Shown here: positions 6,251 to 6,651 of the stretch, piece after piece
How the letters are laid out: each line of letters opens with the position of its first letter
Numbering within the stretch: position 1 is the first letter of the stretch
Source: Clostridia bacterium
Lineage (GTDB): Bacteria > Bacillota > Clostridia > Oscillospirales > CAG-272
Direction: 5' to 3'
DNA length: 6,651 bases
Assembly: GCA_017453085.1 (NCBI GenBank)
Contig: JAFTKV010000254.1
Location: 1-6,651 of the forward strand
Translations under genes and position numbers: made by a program
The notes under the pieces: generated by a model
Seen by the model: only the letters and a program-made list of their open reading frames with translations
The model's database searches: none
Told to the model about the DNA's origin: nothing

Positions 6251-6275
6251 TATTATATCACAACCAGATATAATA
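6251..6275. promoter_or_regulatory. Putative PadR operator 1, best palindrome (9-bp arms), over the padR promoter
   Basis: TATTATATC (6251-6259) and GATATAATA (6267-6275) are perfect complements around ACAACCA. The core keeps the ATATC-N7-GATAT geometry, centre 6263, 33 bp from operator 2. It covers the -10 box, the whole spacer and the last base of the -35 box of the padR promoter, so binding would exclude RNA polymerase. Confidence 0.68.
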
Positions 6276-6280
6276 GTCAA
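6252..6280 (-). promoter_or_regulatory. padR promoter
   Basis: On the minus strand, TTGACT (6280-6275) and a perfect TATAAT (6257-6252) are separated by 17 bp. The start of transcription would be near 6245, leaving an unusually long leader of about 175 nt before the GTG at 6070. That leader holds three of the four putative operators and no start codon with a convincing ribosome binding site. Confidence 0.75.
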
Positions 6281-6299
6281 GCGTATTTTGAAAAATCGT

Positions 6300-6328
6300 T
6301 TGACTTTTCTCGGGAAATTTGTTATACT
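6300..6328 (+). promoter_or_regulatory. Rightward promoter of the DNA glycosylase gene
   Basis: TTGACT (6300-6305) and TATACT (6323-6328) are 17 bp apart. Transcription would start near 6335, giving a short leader of about 22 nt. A perfect eight-base palindrome, TGATATCA (6328-6335), lies at the start point and shares the GATAT/ATATC half-site but not the seven-base gap. The promoter is back to back with the padR promoter, with -35 boxes about 20 bp apart. Confidence 0.75.
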
Positions 6329-6356
6329 GATATCAAGATGTCAACCGGAGGTACCC

Positions 6357-6651
6357 ATGAAGCGTATTGACTCTTCCCTCTTCAATCTCTCCGCCGATCT
6401 ACTGGCACCATTATTGATCGGCAAGCTTTTATGCAGGCGCACGAATAGTGGTATTCTGCGTCATCGCATCACCGAAACAGAATGCTATCTGGGCGAGGAT
6501 GACTCCGCCTGTCACGCGCACCGCGGCAAAACGCTACGAAATGCTCCGCTTTATATGAGCGGCGGGCATTCCTATGTATATCTTTGCTACGGTATCCACA
6601 ATCTGCTGAACGTTGTCAGCGGTCCAAAGGATCATCCGGAAGCGGTGCTGA
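6357..6651 (+). CDS. aag: 3-methyladenine DNA glycosylase (AAG/MPG family), 3' end outside window
   Basis: I translated this frame directly. ATG at 6357 opens 98 codons to the window edge, roughly half of the usual length of about 200 residues. The family (alkyladenine DNA glycosylase) removes alkylated purines such as 3-methyladenine and also hypoxanthine from DNA, starting base excision repair. HRITETECYLG (residues 36-46) aligns with the human AAG catalytic segment. It supplies the general base E42 and the stacking tyrosine Y44, and H53 in ACHAHRGK matches human H136. SYVYLCYG (72-79) matches the human YVYIIYG segment, with Y78 at the position of the intercalating Tyr162. GGAGGT at 6347-6352 supports the start. 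It is transcribed divergently from padR by its own promoter. Nothing here shows whether alkylation damage or PadR controls it. Confidence 0.93.
   Translation, partial: MKRIDSSLFNLSADLLAPLLIGKLLCRRTNSGILRHRITETECYLGEDDSACHAHRGKTLRNAPLYMSGGHSYVYLCYGIHNLLNVVSGPKDHPEAVL

Noticed and set aside
6071..6280. Long N-terminal extension of the PadR protein
   Set aside because: It would start with the TTG of the -35 box, upstream of the predicted transcription start, and the added 70 residues do not resemble the family.

Overview
The window looks like a chromosomal segment of a spore-forming member of the Clostridia, probably a gut Oscillospiraceae/Ruminococcaceae-type Firmicute. This is inferred from strong AGGAGG-type ribosome binding sites, near-consensus sigma-A promoters with 17-bp spacers, a SleB-type cortex/wall hydrolase carrying a copper-amine-oxidase-like N-terminal domain, a short PadR regulator, and moderate base composition with AT-rich gaps. 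No species can be named from the sequence alone.

Layout from left to right. (1) Positions 1-436, minus strand: the first 145 residues of a metallo-beta-lactamase-fold hydrolase, cut by the window edge. (2) Positions 437-757: a divergent control region with a leftward promoter inside an inverted repeat, a rightward TTGACA/TACAAT promoter, and an 85-nt leader with several inverted repeats before the next gene. (3) Positions 758-4546, plus strand: a 1262-residue GH38 alpha-mannosidase with an unusual C-terminal extension (an InlB-like repeat segment and an F5/8 type C carbohydrate-binding-like domain) and no signal peptide. (4) Positions 4547-4711: a convergent gap with three consecutive hairpins. 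(5) Positions 4712-5638, minus strand: a membrane-anchored or secreted SleB-type cell-wall hydrolase. (6) Positions 5744-6070, minus strand: a 108-residue PadR-family repressor starting at GTG. (7) Positions 6071-6356: a divergent control region with four copies of ATATC-N7-GATAT. (8) Positions 6357-6651, plus strand: the start of a 3-methyladenine DNA glycosylase (AAG/MPG family), cut by the window edge.

The genes do not form one pathway. Each seems to have its own promoter, and the layout alternates divergent and convergent pairs. The most striking structure is the padR control region. Four exact copies of a spaced palindrome lie with centres 53, 54 and 33 bp apart, close to whole helical turns. 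The best copy, with 9-bp arms, covers the spacer and -10 box of the padR promoter, which suggests cooperative autorepression. The second point of interest is the convergent gap, where the T-rich tracts suggest that the mannosidase and sleB transcripts end beyond each other and overlap. No mobile element, CRISPR array, tRNA or rRNA was seen.
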